Source: Parahaliea mediterranea
Lineage (GTDB): Bacteria; Pseudomonadota; Gammaproteobacteria; Pseudomonadales; Halieaceae
Reading direction: 5' to 3'
DNA: 64,000 nt
Assembly: GCF_017255185.1 (NCBI RefSeq)
Contig: NZ_JAFKCZ010000017.1
Location: forward strand, 1 to 64,000
Of this stretch, positions 8,805-19,573 are shown piece by piece; the stretch's first letter is position 1; the number at the start of each line of letters is the position of its first letter. Both the position numbers and the translations under genes were made by a program. The notes beneath the pieces were generated by a model. The model had not been told where the DNA came from and ran no database searches. It saw nothing but the letters and a program-made list of their open reading frames with translations.

Positions 8805-9842
8805 ATGGATCCACTGACCCAGGGTGTGCTCGGGGCCTCGCTGCCCCAGTCAACGGGCCGCGCCCGGGAGGCGGCGGGGGCCGGCCTGCTGGGCTTCTTC
8901 GCCGGCATGGCGGCGGATCTCGACGTGCTGATCCGCTCTAGCACCGACCCGCTGCTGTTTCTCGAGTACCACCGCCAGTTTACCCACGCGCTGGTGTTCA
9001 TTCCCGTGGGGGGGCTGCTGTGCGCCCTGGTGCTGCACGGCCTGATCGGCAGGCACCGGGGTTTTTCCTTCGCCCGCAGCGCGATGTTCTGCACCCTCGG
9101 CTACGCCACCCACGCCCTGCTGGACGCCTGCACCACCTACGGCACCATGCTGTTCTGGCCTTTCTCCGACGCGCGGGTGGCCTGGAATACCGTGTCGATC
9201 ATCGACCCGCTGTTCACCGTGCCGGTGCTCGCCCTGGTGTTGCTGGCGGGTTTGCGGCGGCGCCCGGCCCTGGCGCGCTGCGCCCTGGCCTGGGCCCTGG
9301 GCTATCTGCTGCTGGGGCAGTGGCAGCATCACCAGGCGGTGGAGCTGGGGCGGGAGCTGGCCGCCGCCCGTGGGCACGCGCCCCTGCGCCTGGAGGCCAA
9401 GCCGAGCTTCGGCAATATCCTGCTGTGGAAAGTGGTGTACGAGACCGGGGATCGTTTCTACGTGGACGCGGTGCGCAGCGGCCCCTGGCCGGCGGTTTAC
9501 CCCGGTGACTCGGTGGCCCGGCTCGACGCGGCACGGGATTTGCCCTGGCTCGATCGAGACTCGCAGCAGGCGCGCGACGTGCAGCGTTTCCGCTGGTTCA
9601 GCAACGGCTACGTGGCCCGGGACCCGCGGTACCCGAACCGGGTGATCGACATCCGCTATTCATTGCTGCCGAACGAGATCGCCCCGCTGTGGAGTATCGA
9701 ACTCGATCCGGCGGCGGGGGCGAGGGTGCATGCGAATTACATCACCCACCGCGATGGCGCCGGCAATAGTGCCGGCGCCCTGTGGGCGATGCTCACCGGG
9801 CCGGCGTCCTCAGCCGGCGAATACCGCCTCGGCGGCGGCTAG
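8805..9842 (+). CDS. Membrane-bound metal-dependent hydrolase (YdjM/YbcI, LexA-binding-type family)
   Basis: This 345-residue inner-membrane protein opens with MDPLTQGVLGASL, the usual start of the YbcI/YdjM family. Conserved metal-binding-type residues follow: D38 in AADLDVL, the FTHAL histidine, and ATHALLDACTTYG. Four to five hydrophobic helices lie in the first 185 residues, and the soluble C-terminal part is longer than in YdjM itself. The substrate is not known; family members have been linked to the LexA regulon in E. coli, and no LexA box is seen here. The 3' end overlaps the convergent aminotransferase gene by 33 bp. Confidence 0.8.
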   Translation: MDPLTQGVLGASLPQSTGRAREAAGAGLLGFFAGMAADLDVLIRSSTDPLLFLEYHRQFTHALVFIPVGGLLCALVLHGLIGRHRGFSFARSAMFCTLGYATHALLDACTTYGTMLFWPFSDARVAWNTVSIIDPLFTVPVLALVLLAGLRRRPALARCALAWALGYLLLGQWQHHQAVELGRELAAARGHAPLRLEAKPSFGNILLWKVVYETGDRFYVDAVRSGPWPAVYPGDSVARLDAARDLPWLDRDSQQARDVQRFRWFSNGYVARDPRYPNRVIDIRYSLLPNEIAPLWSIELDPAAGARVHANYITHRDGAGNSAGALWAMLTGPASSAGEYRLGGG

Positions 9843-10988
9843 CGCGACGCCGGTATTGATCGCGGCGCCCTGGGTCGATAGCACCGACTCCAGCGCCGCC
9901 AGGCAGGTCATGACGTTGCGGCGGCGGCTGCTGTGGCCCATCAGGCCGATGCGCCAGGTCTTGCCGGCCAGCGCGCCGAGGCCGGCGCCGATCTCCAGGT
10001 CGAAGTCCCGGAGCAGGGCGGCGCGCACCGCGGCGTCGTCCACGCCCTCGGGGATGCGCACGGCGTTGAGCTGGGGCAGGCGGCATTCGGCGTCCACCGC
10101 CAGCGACAGGCCCATGGCCTCCAGTCCCGCCACCAGGGCGCGGTGGTTGAAGGCGTGCCGCGCCCAGGCCGCCTCCAGGGTTTCTTCCTTGAGCATCAGC
10201 AGCGACTCGTGCAGCGCGTAGAGGGCATTGACCGGCGCGGTGTGGTGGTAGCTGCGCTTGCTCTCGCCGCCCCAGTAACCCATCACCAGCTGCATATCCA
10301 GGAACCAGCTCTGCACCTTGTGTTCGCGGGCCTGGATGCGCTCCACCGCCGCCGGGCTGAAGGTGACCGGCGCGATGCCGGGCACGCAGGACAGGCACTT
10401 CTGGGTGCCGGCGTACACCGCGTCGGCGCCCCAGTCGTCCACCCGCAGCTCGATGCCGCCCAGGGAGGTGACGGTGTCGACGATGGACAGGGCGCCGTGC
10501 TCGCGGGCCAGCGCGCACAGGGCCGCCACGTCACTGTACGCGCCGGTGGAGGTTTCGGCGTGCACGAAGGCGAGGGCCGAGGCCTCCGGGTGCGCGGCGA
10601 AGGCGGCCGCCACCTTGTCCACGCTCACCGCGCTGCCCCAGTCATCGTCCACCAGGATCGCGGTGGCGCCGCAGCGCTCCACGTTCTCCTGCATGCGGCC
10701 GCCAAACACGCCGTTGCGGCACACGATCACCGTGTCGCCGGGGGAGACCAGGTTGACAAAACAGGCCTCCATGCCCGCGGAGCCGGGTGCGGACACCGGC
10801 AGGGTGAGGGCATTGTCGGTCTGGAAGGCGTATTGCAGCAGGGCCTTGGTCTCGTCCATCAGGGCCACGAATTGTGGGTCGAGGTGGCCGATGGTGGGGC
10901 GCGCCAGGGCGCCCAGCACCCGCGGCGGGACGTCGGAGGGGCCCGGGCCCATCAGGGTGCGTTGCGGGGGGTAGAAACTGCCGGTCAT
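9810..10988 (-). CDS. Class V aminotransferase, alanine/serine-glyoxylate type
   Basis: This PLP-dependent enzyme probably moves an amino group from serine or alanine to glyoxylate. The family signatures present are LMGPGPSDVPPRV near the N-terminus, GTGSAG-like SAPGSAGMEA, VDTVTSLGG (PLP-contacting aspartate) and GTQKCLSCVPG, whose lysine forms the Schiff base. The start ATG 10988 has a GGAG site 7 nt upstream and begins MTGSFYPPQR; a longer reading to 11075 adds a basic extension with no homology character. The length is 392, normal for the family. The preferred substrate cannot be told from sequence. The gene overlaps the convergent hydrolase gene tail to tail. Confidence 0.86.
   Translation of the reverse strand: MTGSFYPPQRTLMGPGPSDVPPRVLGALARPTIGHLDPQFVALMDETKALLQYAFQTDNALTLPVSAPGSAGMEACFVNLVSPGDTVIVCRNGVFGGRMQENVERCGATAILVDDDWGSAVSVDKVAAAFAAHPEASALAFVHAETSTGAYSDVAALCALAREHGALSIVDTVTSLGGIELRVDDWGADAVYAGTQKCLSCVPGIAPVTFSPAAVERIQAREHKVQSWFLDMQLVMGYWGGESKRSYHHTAPVNALYALHESLLMLKEETLEAAWARHAFNHRALVAGLEAMGLSLAVDAECRLPQLNAVRIPEGVDDAAVRAALLRDFDLEIGAGLGALAGKTWRIGLMGHSSRRRNVMTCLAALESVLSTQGAAINTGVALAAAEAVFAG
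9820..9857. repeat. Inverted repeat spanning a convergent gene overlap
   Basis: The arms AATACCG (9820-9826) and CGGTATT (9851-9857) flank a 24-bp GC-rich loop. Both the plus-strand stop at 9840-9842 and the last codons of the minus-strand aminotransferase fall inside. It could act as a weak bidirectional terminator. Confidence 0.35.
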
Positions 10989-11149
10989 GTGCGTACTCCG
11001 GAGGGCATCAAAGGGACGCGCCACCCTAGCAGTTTTTGGCGGGAAGCTTAAGCGAGGGCGGCTTATAGTGCGCATTCACCGCTGTGATTCCCGCCCGCCG
11101 GGAAGTCCCGTCCGCTGTTGGAAAATGTGGTAGATAAACGCGGATTGTT

Positions 11150-11179
11150 GTATGCGTTGCCATACGCCTGGGATAAAAT
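11150..11179 (+). promoter_or_regulatory. Candidate promoter and operator upstream of the surface-protein locus
   Basis: TAAAAT at 11174-11179 is a good -10 box about 50 bp before the ATG at 11231, but no -35 hexamer is correctly spaced. Just upstream is GTATG-N6-CATAC (11150-11165), an inverted repeat placed where an activator or repressor could act. Confidence 0.35.
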
Positions 11180-11230
11180 CGCGGCGCACTGGGCTTTTCA
11201 CGATTTTGTTAATAATACAAGGGGCGCTTT

Positions 11231-12079
11231 ATGTTTGGGGCAATGCGATTGACGGCGGGCTGCCTGGCGGGGCTGTTGCTGGTGCAGGGCGCGCAGGCCG
11301 ACCAGCAGATTCTCGATGACCTTGTTGTCGACGGCAGTGCCTGCGTGGGTACTGATTGCGTCAATGGCGAGGTATTTGACTTCGACACCGTCAAGCTCAA
11401 GGAAAACAACCTCCGGTTGCTGTTCCAGGACACCAGTAACTCCCCGTCTTTCCCCACCCGCGACTGGCGCCTGGTGGCCAATGACAGCAACAGCGGTGGC
11501 CGCGACCATTTCACCATCGAGGACGTCACCGGCGGCAATGAAATCCTCACCCTGATCGGCGGTGCGCCGCAATACAGCCTGTTCGTCAATAACGCCGGTA
11601 AAGTGGGGCTGGGAACCGATGCCCCGCAGCGCAACCTGCACCTGGTCAGCGGCAACACCGCCGCCATCCGCCTGGAGCAGGACGGCTCGCAGGGCTTCCC
11701 CGGCGTCGCCTGGGATATCAGCGCCAACGAGGACGGTTTGCGCATCGCGCGCGACGGTGCCGACCTGCTCGGCATTGACAACAACGGCAATGTCACCATT
11801 AGCGGCAACCTGGTGGCGGGCACCCCGGCCAGCACCTTCCCCGATTACGTATTCGCCGCCGACTACCGCCTCATGCCGCTGCCGCAGTTGCAGCAATATA
11901 TTGCGCGCGAGGGGCATCTCCCCGGGATTCCGGCGGCCGCGGAAGTGGGCGCAAACGGGCTCAACATGACGCAGTTCCAGGTGCAGCTGCTGGAAAAAGT
12001 AGAGGAGCTTACGCTCTACACTTTGCGCCAGCAGGCGCAGATTGACGCACTGAAAGCCCGGCTGGAAGCGCGGCAGTAG
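11231..12079 (+). CDS. Secreted trimeric-fibre-like protein of unknown function
   Basis: The function is not known. A signal peptide ends at GAQA (about residue 23), leaving a mature protein of about 259 residues. The central part is a beta-rich chain with repeats of the kind seen in tail-fibre proteins (NNAGKVGLGTDAPQRNLHL; GIDNNGNVTISGNL). The C-terminus (FPDYVFAADY, then HLPGIP, then a coiled coil LLEKVEELTLYTLRQQ) matches the pattern I know from many Bacteroidota surface proteins, where a trimeric stalk ends in a coiled coil. It lies 19 bp before the 1026-residue repeat protein and is probably co-transcribed. That tail type is unusual in a gammaproteobacterium; transfer is possible, but base composition looks like that of its neighbours. 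Confidence 0.65.
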   Translation: MFGAMRLTAGCLAGLLLVQGAQADQQILDDLVVDGSACVGTDCVNGEVFDFDTVKLKENNLRLLFQDTSNSPSFPTRDWRLVANDSNSGGRDHFTIEDVTGGNEILTLIGGAPQYSLFVNNAGKVGLGTDAPQRNLHLVSGNTAAIRLEQDGSQGFPGVAWDISANEDGLRIARDGADLLGIDNNGNVTISGNLVAGTPASTFPDYVFAADYRLMPLPQLQQYIAREGHLPGIPAAAEVGANGLNMTQFQVQLLEKVEELTLYTLRQQAQIDALKARLEARQ

Positions 12080-12098
12080 CCGCCGGAGCGGGTTTATC

Positions 12099-15000
12099 AT
12101 GAAAACTATCGTGACACGGAGCGTCGTCCTGGCGTCGCTGATGGGTGCGCTGCCGTCGATGGCGCTGGAACTGGCGCAGAGCTTTGCACCAATTGCCATA
12201 GGGCCGGGTTCCACGGCCAGGCTTGAATACCGTTTGACCAATGCCTCGGGTATCGCGCAGACGGGTATCGCCTTCGACAACACTTTGCCGGCCAATGTGA
12301 GCCTGGCGGCGGTGCCGCTTGGCGGCAACGATTGCGGTGGCCGGGTGTCGGCCCAGGCTGGCGGCACCGCGATCAGTTTTGATGACGGGCGCCTCGGTGG
12401 CGGCCAATCCTGCCGGTTGGTGGTCAATGTGGTGTCCACCGTACCGGGGACGCATATCAACGCCCTCGGTAACCTCAGCAGCGACCAGGGCAGCTATGCC
12501 GTTGGCGCCGCCGCCGATCTTTTCGTGGATGCCGGCGAGCCGGGTTTCTACGTCAGCAGTGTGACCCCCGCCAATCCCAGCCGTGGCGAGGTGGTGGAGC
12601 TGACCTATACCATCGATAACCTTCTGAACCCGGGTGGCGCGACGCTTCGCAATTTCGACATCGCGTTTCCGGACGGTGTCACCGTGGCGTCGGAGGGGTA
12701 TCTGGACTCCGCCTGTGTGCTGCCGGTGGTGGACGAAGCGGCGAATTCGGTCAACGTGGGTGCGCTGAACGTGGGCGGGTTGATCGGTGAATTCCCCGTA
12801 AATGCCGGCGACTCCTGCAGCTTTACCGTGGGAGCCAGGCTCGATACCGCGGGACAGGTGGATATCAGCACACCGGTGCTGCAGACGGGGGGCTTTTCGT
12901 CGGTCGAGGTCGGCTTCGCCTCCGTGCGTATCGCGGTGGCGCCGCAGCCGTTGCATATCTCGGCCGGTTTCCATCCCTCTGTCGCGGCGCCGGGTGAAAC
13001 CGTTTACCTGAGCTTCGATTTGAGCAACACCGATCGCGGCGCCGCGGCCGGCGGTTTGGGCTTTACCTACGATCTCGGCGCCCAGTTCGGCGCGTCGGTC
13101 GCTGTCGGGGAACCGGCGGTGCAGGGCTGCGGCGGAAGTTTCACCGCTGGCTCCACGCTGCAACTTGTCGGGGGCGGCCTGCCCGCCGGCGGCAGCTGCC
13201 GCATCGAGCTTCCTCTGCAGGTGCCCGCTGGCCTGGCGAGCGGCCGCTACAATGGCCTGGGTTCCGCGGTGTCCGCGTCGGTCGCCGGCAATCCCGTCAC
13301 CGGCAACAGCGCCGCGGCGTCCCTGTTCCTGTCCGACCGGCCGGTGTGGCAGAAGACCTTTCTCGAACCGGTGGTGGTCGCCGGCGACGAGGTGACGCTG
13401 CGCTACACCCTGACCAATACCTCCGGCAGTGAAAACCTCGACGAGCTGTCCATACAGGAATCCCTGCACAGTGTCGACTACCTCGGCCACCGGACCGATT
13501 GCGACGCCCAGGTGGCCTATGTGCCCAATCTCACCAACACCAGGCTCACCGTGGCATTGAACCAATTGCTGCCCACGGCCAGCTGCGAGGTGGAGGTGGA
13601 CCTGCGCATCCCGGAGAGTGCAAGTACCGGCACCCTGGAGCTGGGCACGATTAGCGCGTTGTACAACGGCAACCAGGAAGTGAAGGTACTTACGGATACG
13701 CTGGACATCGTCGCCGGCCCCGGTTTGCTACTCGCCTTTGAACCGGCTGCGGCGCTACCCGGGGATACCGTGGACCTGGTGGCCACGCTCGGCGCTGGCC
13801 CCGCGGCGGGACGGATAGACCAGGACGAGTACGAGGGTTACGCGGACGTGGGCTTCAGTCTCGATCTCAATGCCATCGAGCCCGGCCTGGTGGCCAATGG
13901 GCTGCCGCAGAGCGACGCCTGTGGCGCCGGTTCAAGTCTCGACGGTAGTAGTGGTGTGGTGACCCTGGGGGGCGGCACCCTGGCGCCGGGAGAGAGTTGC
14001 ACCCTGCGCCTGCCGCTGCAGCTGCCCGCTGGCGCCGCTTACGGCACGCTGGCGGTGGATGACCTGCGGGCGATGGCGCAGGTGCGTGGGCGTGTTGCCG
14101 GCGGCGCCCCGGCCAGCGCCGAGTTGGCTATCGCCGGGGCCGAGGTGACCCTGGAACAGGTCGCCCCGCTGCCGGTGGCGCCCGGCGCGACCGCGCAAGT
14201 GCGGGTGACGGTACGCAACCTCACACCCACCGAGGCGATATCCGGACTGGCGTTGATCCTCGATTACGACAGCGACCTGCCGGGCCTGCCAACGCCGACA
14301 CCGATTGCCGATGATTTTTGCGGTGCCGGCTCCAGCATGGCCGCAAGCGGCACGATACTGCAGTTGTCGAACCTCTCGCTGGCCCCTGGCGGGGACTGTG
14401 TGTTCGAGCTGGAATTCCCGGTTTCCCCCGGCCTTGCCTCGGGTGATTACGCCATGCCCATTGACTCCCTGAGCTATGTCGTACAGGGCGCGCCGGTGAC
14501 GGCGGCGCCGGACTCCCTGTTCCGCCTGGCCGTCCTGGCGCCGGGAGAGGATGTGGATGTGGGTGACCCGACACCCGGTTCCCCGGATTCCGATGGCGAT
14601 GGCCTGGATACGGCGGCGGAGTGGCCCCTGGGCGACGTCAACGGCGACGGCATCCGCGACGCCCTGCAGGGCAACGTGGCCGCCATGGTGAGTGCGGTGA
14701 CGGGGTCGCCGGTGGCCCTGGAGTTCGACTCCGGCTGTCGCCTGGAGCGTTTCGCGATGGTGGCCGCGGTCGACGATGGCGACAACAGCTACCCCGAGGG
14801 CCTCGCGGATTTCAGCCTGGAGTGCGCGCGGTCCGAGGTCGTGTTGTACCTGCCCGGCATGGATTTTTCAGCGGGCGACCTGGCGGTGCGCAAATTCGGG
14901 CCGCGGGCGCCGGCCTTCGGCGCGGACCAGTGGTACGCGATGCCCGCCACCATCGACGCCGTCGGCCAGCGTATCCGCTTCGAGCTGGTGGATGGCCAGC

Positions 15001-15179
15001 TGGGTGACAGTACCGGCGTGGACGGCAGGCTGGTGGACCCGGTGGGGCTCGCGGTGCTGGCCGCGGTGCCGCCATCCGTGCCGGGGGGCGCGGTGGCGAT
15101 ACCGGTCAATCAGCCCTGGGTGCTGCTACTTGCGGTATTGGCGATACTCCGCCTGGCCGCGCTGCGGCAGCGGCGGTGA
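12099..15179 (+). CDS. Large surface protein with Cys-paired beta repeats and IPTL/PEP-CTERM-like sorting tail
   Basis: This exported 1026-residue protein has a signal peptide ending near SMALE. Six repeats of about 110-125 residues follow (starts near 20, 148, 285, 408, 527 and 665). Each has a P-G-x-(T/E)-V...Y-x-(L/F)-x-N beta-sandwich core and two cysteines in the pattern C-G-(G/A)...G-(E/Q/G)-(S/D)-C; this resembles DUF11/DUF7933-type domains. An acidic DSDGDGLD...DVNGDG calcium-type linker leads to a domain like the choice-of-anchor U family (GDSTGVDGR-x-VDP-x-G). The end is AIPVNQPW, a hydrophobic helix, then RQRR, which resembles IPTL-CTERM or PEP-CTERM sorting signals cut by exosortase-like enzymes. 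No such enzyme is in the window. Confidence 0.7.
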   Translation: MKTIVTRSVVLASLMGALPSMALELAQSFAPIAIGPGSTARLEYRLTNASGIAQTGIAFDNTLPANVSLAAVPLGGNDCGGRVSAQAGGTAISFDDGRLGGGQSCRLVVNVVSTVPGTHINALGNLSSDQGSYAVGAAADLFVDAGEPGFYVSSVTPANPSRGEVVELTYTIDNLLNPGGATLRNFDIAFPDGVTVASEGYLDSACVLPVVDEAANSVNVGALNVGGLIGEFPVNAGDSCSFTVGARLDTAGQVDISTPVLQTGGFSSVEVGFASVRIAVAPQPLHISAGFHPSVAAPGETVYLSFDLSNTDRGAAAGGLGFTYDLGAQFGASVAVGEPAVQGCGGSFTAGSTLQLVGGGLPAGGSCRIELPLQVPAGLASGRYNGLGSAVSASVAGNPVTGNSAAASLFLSDRPVWQKTFLEPVVVAGDEVTLRYTLTNTSGSENLDELSIQESLHSVDYLGHRTDCDAQVAYVPNLTNTRLTVALNQLLPTASCEVEVDLRIPESASTGTLELGTISALYNGNQEVKVLTDTLDIVAGPGLLLAFEPAAALPGDTVDLVATLGAGPAAGRIDQDEYEGYADVGFSLDLNAIEPGLVANGLPQSDACGAGSSLDGSSGVVTLGGGTLAPGESCTLRLPLQLPAGAAYGTLAVDDLRAMAQVRGRVAGGAPASAELAIAGAEVTLEQVAPLPVAPGATAQVRVTVRNLTPTEAISGLALILDYDSDLPGLPTPTPIADDFCGAGSSMAASGTILQLSNLSLAPGGDCVFELEFPVSPGLASGDYAMPIDSLSYVVQGAPVTAAPDSLFRLAVLAPGEDVDVGDPTPGSPDSDGDGLDTAAEWPLGDVNGDGIRDALQGNVAAMVSAVTGSPVALEFDSGCRLERFAMVAAVDDGDNSYPEGLADFSLECARSEVVLYLPGMDFSAGDLAVRKFGPRAPAFGADQWYAMPATIDAVGQRIRFELVDGQLGDSTGVDGRLVDPVGLAVLAAVPPSVPGGAVAIPVNQPWVLLLAVLAILRLAALRQRR

Positions 15180-15184
15180 CGAGT

Positions 15185-15207
15185 GCGCGCCGCCACCGGC
15201 GGCGCGC
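15185..15207. terminator. Perfect GC-rich hairpin between convergent genes
   Basis: The 10-bp arms GCGCGCCGCC and GGCGGCGCGC flank ACC. It lies 5 bp after the 1026-residue protein's stop and 5 bp before the cupin gene's stop on the other strand. There is no T-run, so its termination efficiency is unclear. Confidence 0.5.
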
Positions 15208-15212
15208 GTGAA

Positions 15213-15554
15213 TCACGAGCGGGGCGGGGGCGTGTTGGCGAACATCACCATCAGGGTCATGTCCTCGTCGATCTCGAAAAAGCTGTGTTCGGTGGTGGCG
15301 CCGACGTAGAGAATCGAGCCGGGTCCGACCGCGCGCTCCTTGTCCCCCAGGCGCATGCGCGCCTTGCCTTCCAGCACCATGTAGACCTCGTCGTCATCGT
15401 GGTGGGACTGCATGTCCTTGCTGCCGGCGGGCAGGAAGTAGAGGCCACAATTCATGGCCGGGACATTGAGGAATTCCAGGTATTCAACGGCGTCGCCCTT
15501 GAACTTGTCCTTGATCTCGGCGAGATCGAATACCTGCCATTGGTCGGATGTCAT
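15213..15554 (-). CDS. Small cupin-domain protein
   Basis: This 113-residue single-domain beta-barrel shows the two cupin motifs: SHHDDDEVYMVLEG with the metal-ligand H-H...E pattern, and VGPGSILYVGATTEHSF with the second histidine. Its substrate or partner cannot be told. The start ATG 15554 (MTSDQWQVFDL) is preceded by AGGAG at 8 nt; the longer reading to 15644 adds a basic, non-conserved extension. The gene lies 136 bp downstream of ppdK on the same strand, separated from it by a hairpin. Confidence 0.8.
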   Translation of the reverse strand: MTSDQWQVFDLAEIKDKFKGDAVEYLEFLNVPAMNCGLYFLPAGSKDMQSHHDDDEVYMVLEGKARMRLGDKERAVGPGSILYVGATTEHSFFEIDEDMTLMVMFANTPPPRS

Positions 15555-15627
15555 TATTTGCTCCTGCTGGGTTATCGCTGGCCGGCGCTGCCGGCTTGTC
15601 TTGCGGCGTGCGACCAGTATCCCCGAC

Positions 15628-15657
15628 TCAAGGGGCCGGCGCAACGCGGCCCCTTGA
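15628..15657 (-). terminator. Hairpin after ppdK
   Basis: The perfect 10-bp arms TCAAGGGGCC and GGCCCCTTGA enclose a 10-bp loop that can form a further GCG/CGC pairing. It sits 34 bp past the ppdK stop. No T-run follows on the minus strand, so it may protect or attenuate the message instead of ending it. Confidence 0.45.
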
Positions 15658-15690
15658 TGCAGGTCAAGCGATGTCGGTGGCTTAAACCGC

Positions 15691-18297
<2,607 letters not shown>

Positions 18298-18383
18298 GGT
18301 CTCTCCCGGGCTAAAAAGATAGTGGTGCGCTGGAACAGCCGGCGAGTATAGCGATTATCGCCGCCCCAAGGGAGATTTGCCGC

Positions 18384-18390
18384 TATATAA
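18384..18390 (-). promoter_or_regulatory. Candidate -10 element of ppdK
   Basis: TATATA on the minus strand lies about 90 bp upstream of the ppdK ATG in an AT-rich stretch. A matching -35 is weak and would overlap the first HexR-like site, as expected for a regulated promoter. Confidence 0.35.
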
Positions 18391-18408
18391 AATTGTTTCA
18401 ATATCAAC

Positions 18409-18431
18409 AACTTGTAGTGATACTACAAGTT
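18409..18431. promoter_or_regulatory. HexR-like operator 1 upstream of ppdK
   Basis: A perfect 10-bp inverted repeat AACTTGTAGT / ACTACAAGTT surrounds GAT. Its core TGTAGTGATACTACA fits the HexR (RpiR family) motif reported for gammaproteobacteria, TGTARTwwwAYTACA, except for G in the central triplet. HexR responds to 2-keto-3-deoxy-6-phosphogluconate and controls gluconeogenic and Entner-Doudoroff genes. The site is about 120 bp from the ppdK start. Confidence 0.6.
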
Positions 18432-18442
18432 CCCGGGGCGGC

Positions 18443-18463
18443 GCCGGCGATTCCGTCGCCGGC
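18443..18463 (-). terminator. GC-rich hairpin between LLM gene and ppdK
   Basis: The arms GCCGGCGA and TCGCCGGC enclose TTCCG, 45 bp past the end of the LLM oxidoreductase gene at 18508 on the same strand. It lies between the two HexR-like sites and lacks a T-run. It probably ends or insulates the upstream transcript. Confidence 0.4.
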
Positions 18464-18465
18464 TT

Positions 18466-18480
18466 TGTAGATTTACTACA
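18466..18480. promoter_or_regulatory. HexR-like operator 2 upstream of ppdK
   Basis: TGTAGATTTACTACA has the same TGTAG-N5-CTACA frame as operator 1, with one mismatch to the HexR motif (A for T at position 6). The centres of the two sites are 53 bp apart, about five helical turns, so bound dimers would lie on one face of the DNA. Confidence 0.5.
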
Positions 18481-18507
18481 GCGCCACCGCGGGCGGACGG
18501 GGGTGCT

Positions 18508-19392
18508 TCAGCGCGCGGCGAGCAGCTCGCTGAGCCGGTCGATTTCCGCCAGCTCCGCGGTGGCGGGGACCAGGAATACCTCCTCGCAACCGGCCGCCTC
18601 GGCGTTGTCCAGGGCCTCGCGCACCGCGTCGGGGGTGTGGCGGTGGACCGATTCCGCCATGGCCCTGGCGATCTCCGGGCCGGCGATGTCCAGGTAGTCG
18701 TAGACGTAGTCGTGCAATTTGCCCGCGCCGCCGTCGGCCAGCGAAAACCAGAAACCGCCCAGGCGGTAGGGGCGCTGTTCGCGGCCGGCCTCGGCCCAGG
18801 CCGCATCAGCGAGCTCGAAGGCGTTGCGCAATTCCGCGGTTTCGCCGTTGCCGGACCAGGCGTAGAGGCCGTCGGCCCAGCGCGCGCAGCGGGCGATGCT
18901 CTTGGGGCCCAGGGCCCCGGCCAGCAGCCGCGGCCCGCCGGAGCGGGTGGGGGCGGGGCCGATGGCGCCGGCGCCGGGGATGATTTCCTCCCCGGCCCAG
19001 ACCCGGCGCAGCTCCTCCACCTGCTGGTCCATGCGCTGGTAGCGGCCGCGCATGTTCTGGTGCAGCGCCCGGTAGTCCTGCTCGCGGCCGCCGTAGCCCA
19101 CACAGACCTGCTCCAGGCGACCACCGGAGAGGATATCCATGGTGGCCACTTCCTTGGCCACCGCCACCGCCGGGTGCATGGGCAGGACGTAGAGGGTGGG
19201 GGTGATCTTCACGCGGCTGGTGGCCACCGCCGCCGCGGACAGCAGCACCCGCATGTCGTAGGTGGGGCCGTGCACCCGCTCGCCGCAGGATAGGCTGTGG
19301 AAGGGGCCCTCGTCCACGCGCCGGAACCAGGCCAGGTAATCCTCGCGGGTCAGCCCCGCTTTCATGTAGGGCAGGCAGATACCGATTTTCAC
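18508..19392 (-). CDS. LLM-class flavin/F420-type oxidoreductase
   Basis: This 294-residue luciferase-like monooxygenase-fold protein opens MKIGICLPYMK. It has the family core VKITPTLYVLPMHPAVAVAKEVATMDILSGGRLEQVCVGYG as a continuous beta-alpha segment around residues 60-100, and a later substrate-side motif RLLAGALGPKSIARCARWADG. Relatives use reduced F420 or FMN; which one applies here, and the substrate, cannot be told. It is transcribed away from a second LLM gene at 19574. Loci of this sort are frequent in lipid- or xenobiotic-degrading actinobacteria and some marine gammaproteobacteria. Confidence 0.8.
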   Translation of the reverse strand: MKIGICLPYMKAGLTREDYLAWFRRVDEGPFHSLSCGERVHGPTYDMRVLLSAAAVATSRVKITPTLYVLPMHPAVAVAKEVATMDILSGGRLEQVCVGYGGREQDYRALHQNMRGRYQRMDQQVEELRRVWAGEEIIPGAGAIGPAPTRSGGPRLLAGALGPKSIARCARWADGLYAWSGNGETAELRNAFELADAAWAEAGREQRPYRLGGFWFSLADGGAGKLHDYVYDYLDIAGPEIARAMAESVHRHTPDAVREALDNAEAAGCEEVFLVPATAELAEIDRLSELLAAR

Positions 19393-19413
19393 GATGCGCT
19401 CCTCCGCGATGGT

Positions 19414-19431
19414 TGGGCGAATTATCGCCCA
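19414..19431. promoter_or_regulatory. Palindrome between divergent LLM genes
   Basis: TGGGCGA-ATTA-TCGCCCA, a perfect 7-bp inverted repeat, lies 21 bp upstream of the minus-strand LLM start and 142 bp before the plus-strand one. Its position suggests an operator for the divergent pair. The regulator is not identified, and no regulator gene is adjacent. Confidence 0.4.
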
Positions 19432-19573
19432 GGGTCACGGCGCGCGCTGTACAGCATGGTAAACCAGAGCGTTCTGTCGTGCCGGTACGGGCTTGCCGAG
19501 CGGGGGTATGGCGCTATACCCGCGGCCCCGGCCGGGATACTGTCGGGCACAAGGCAAGCGGAGGCACAAGACC

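Noticed and set aside
18409-18431. BlaI/CopY-type operator or intrinsic terminator at the TGTAG palindrome
   Set aside because: The half-sites are in the opposite order (TGTA first, TACA last), and no T-run follows on either strand.
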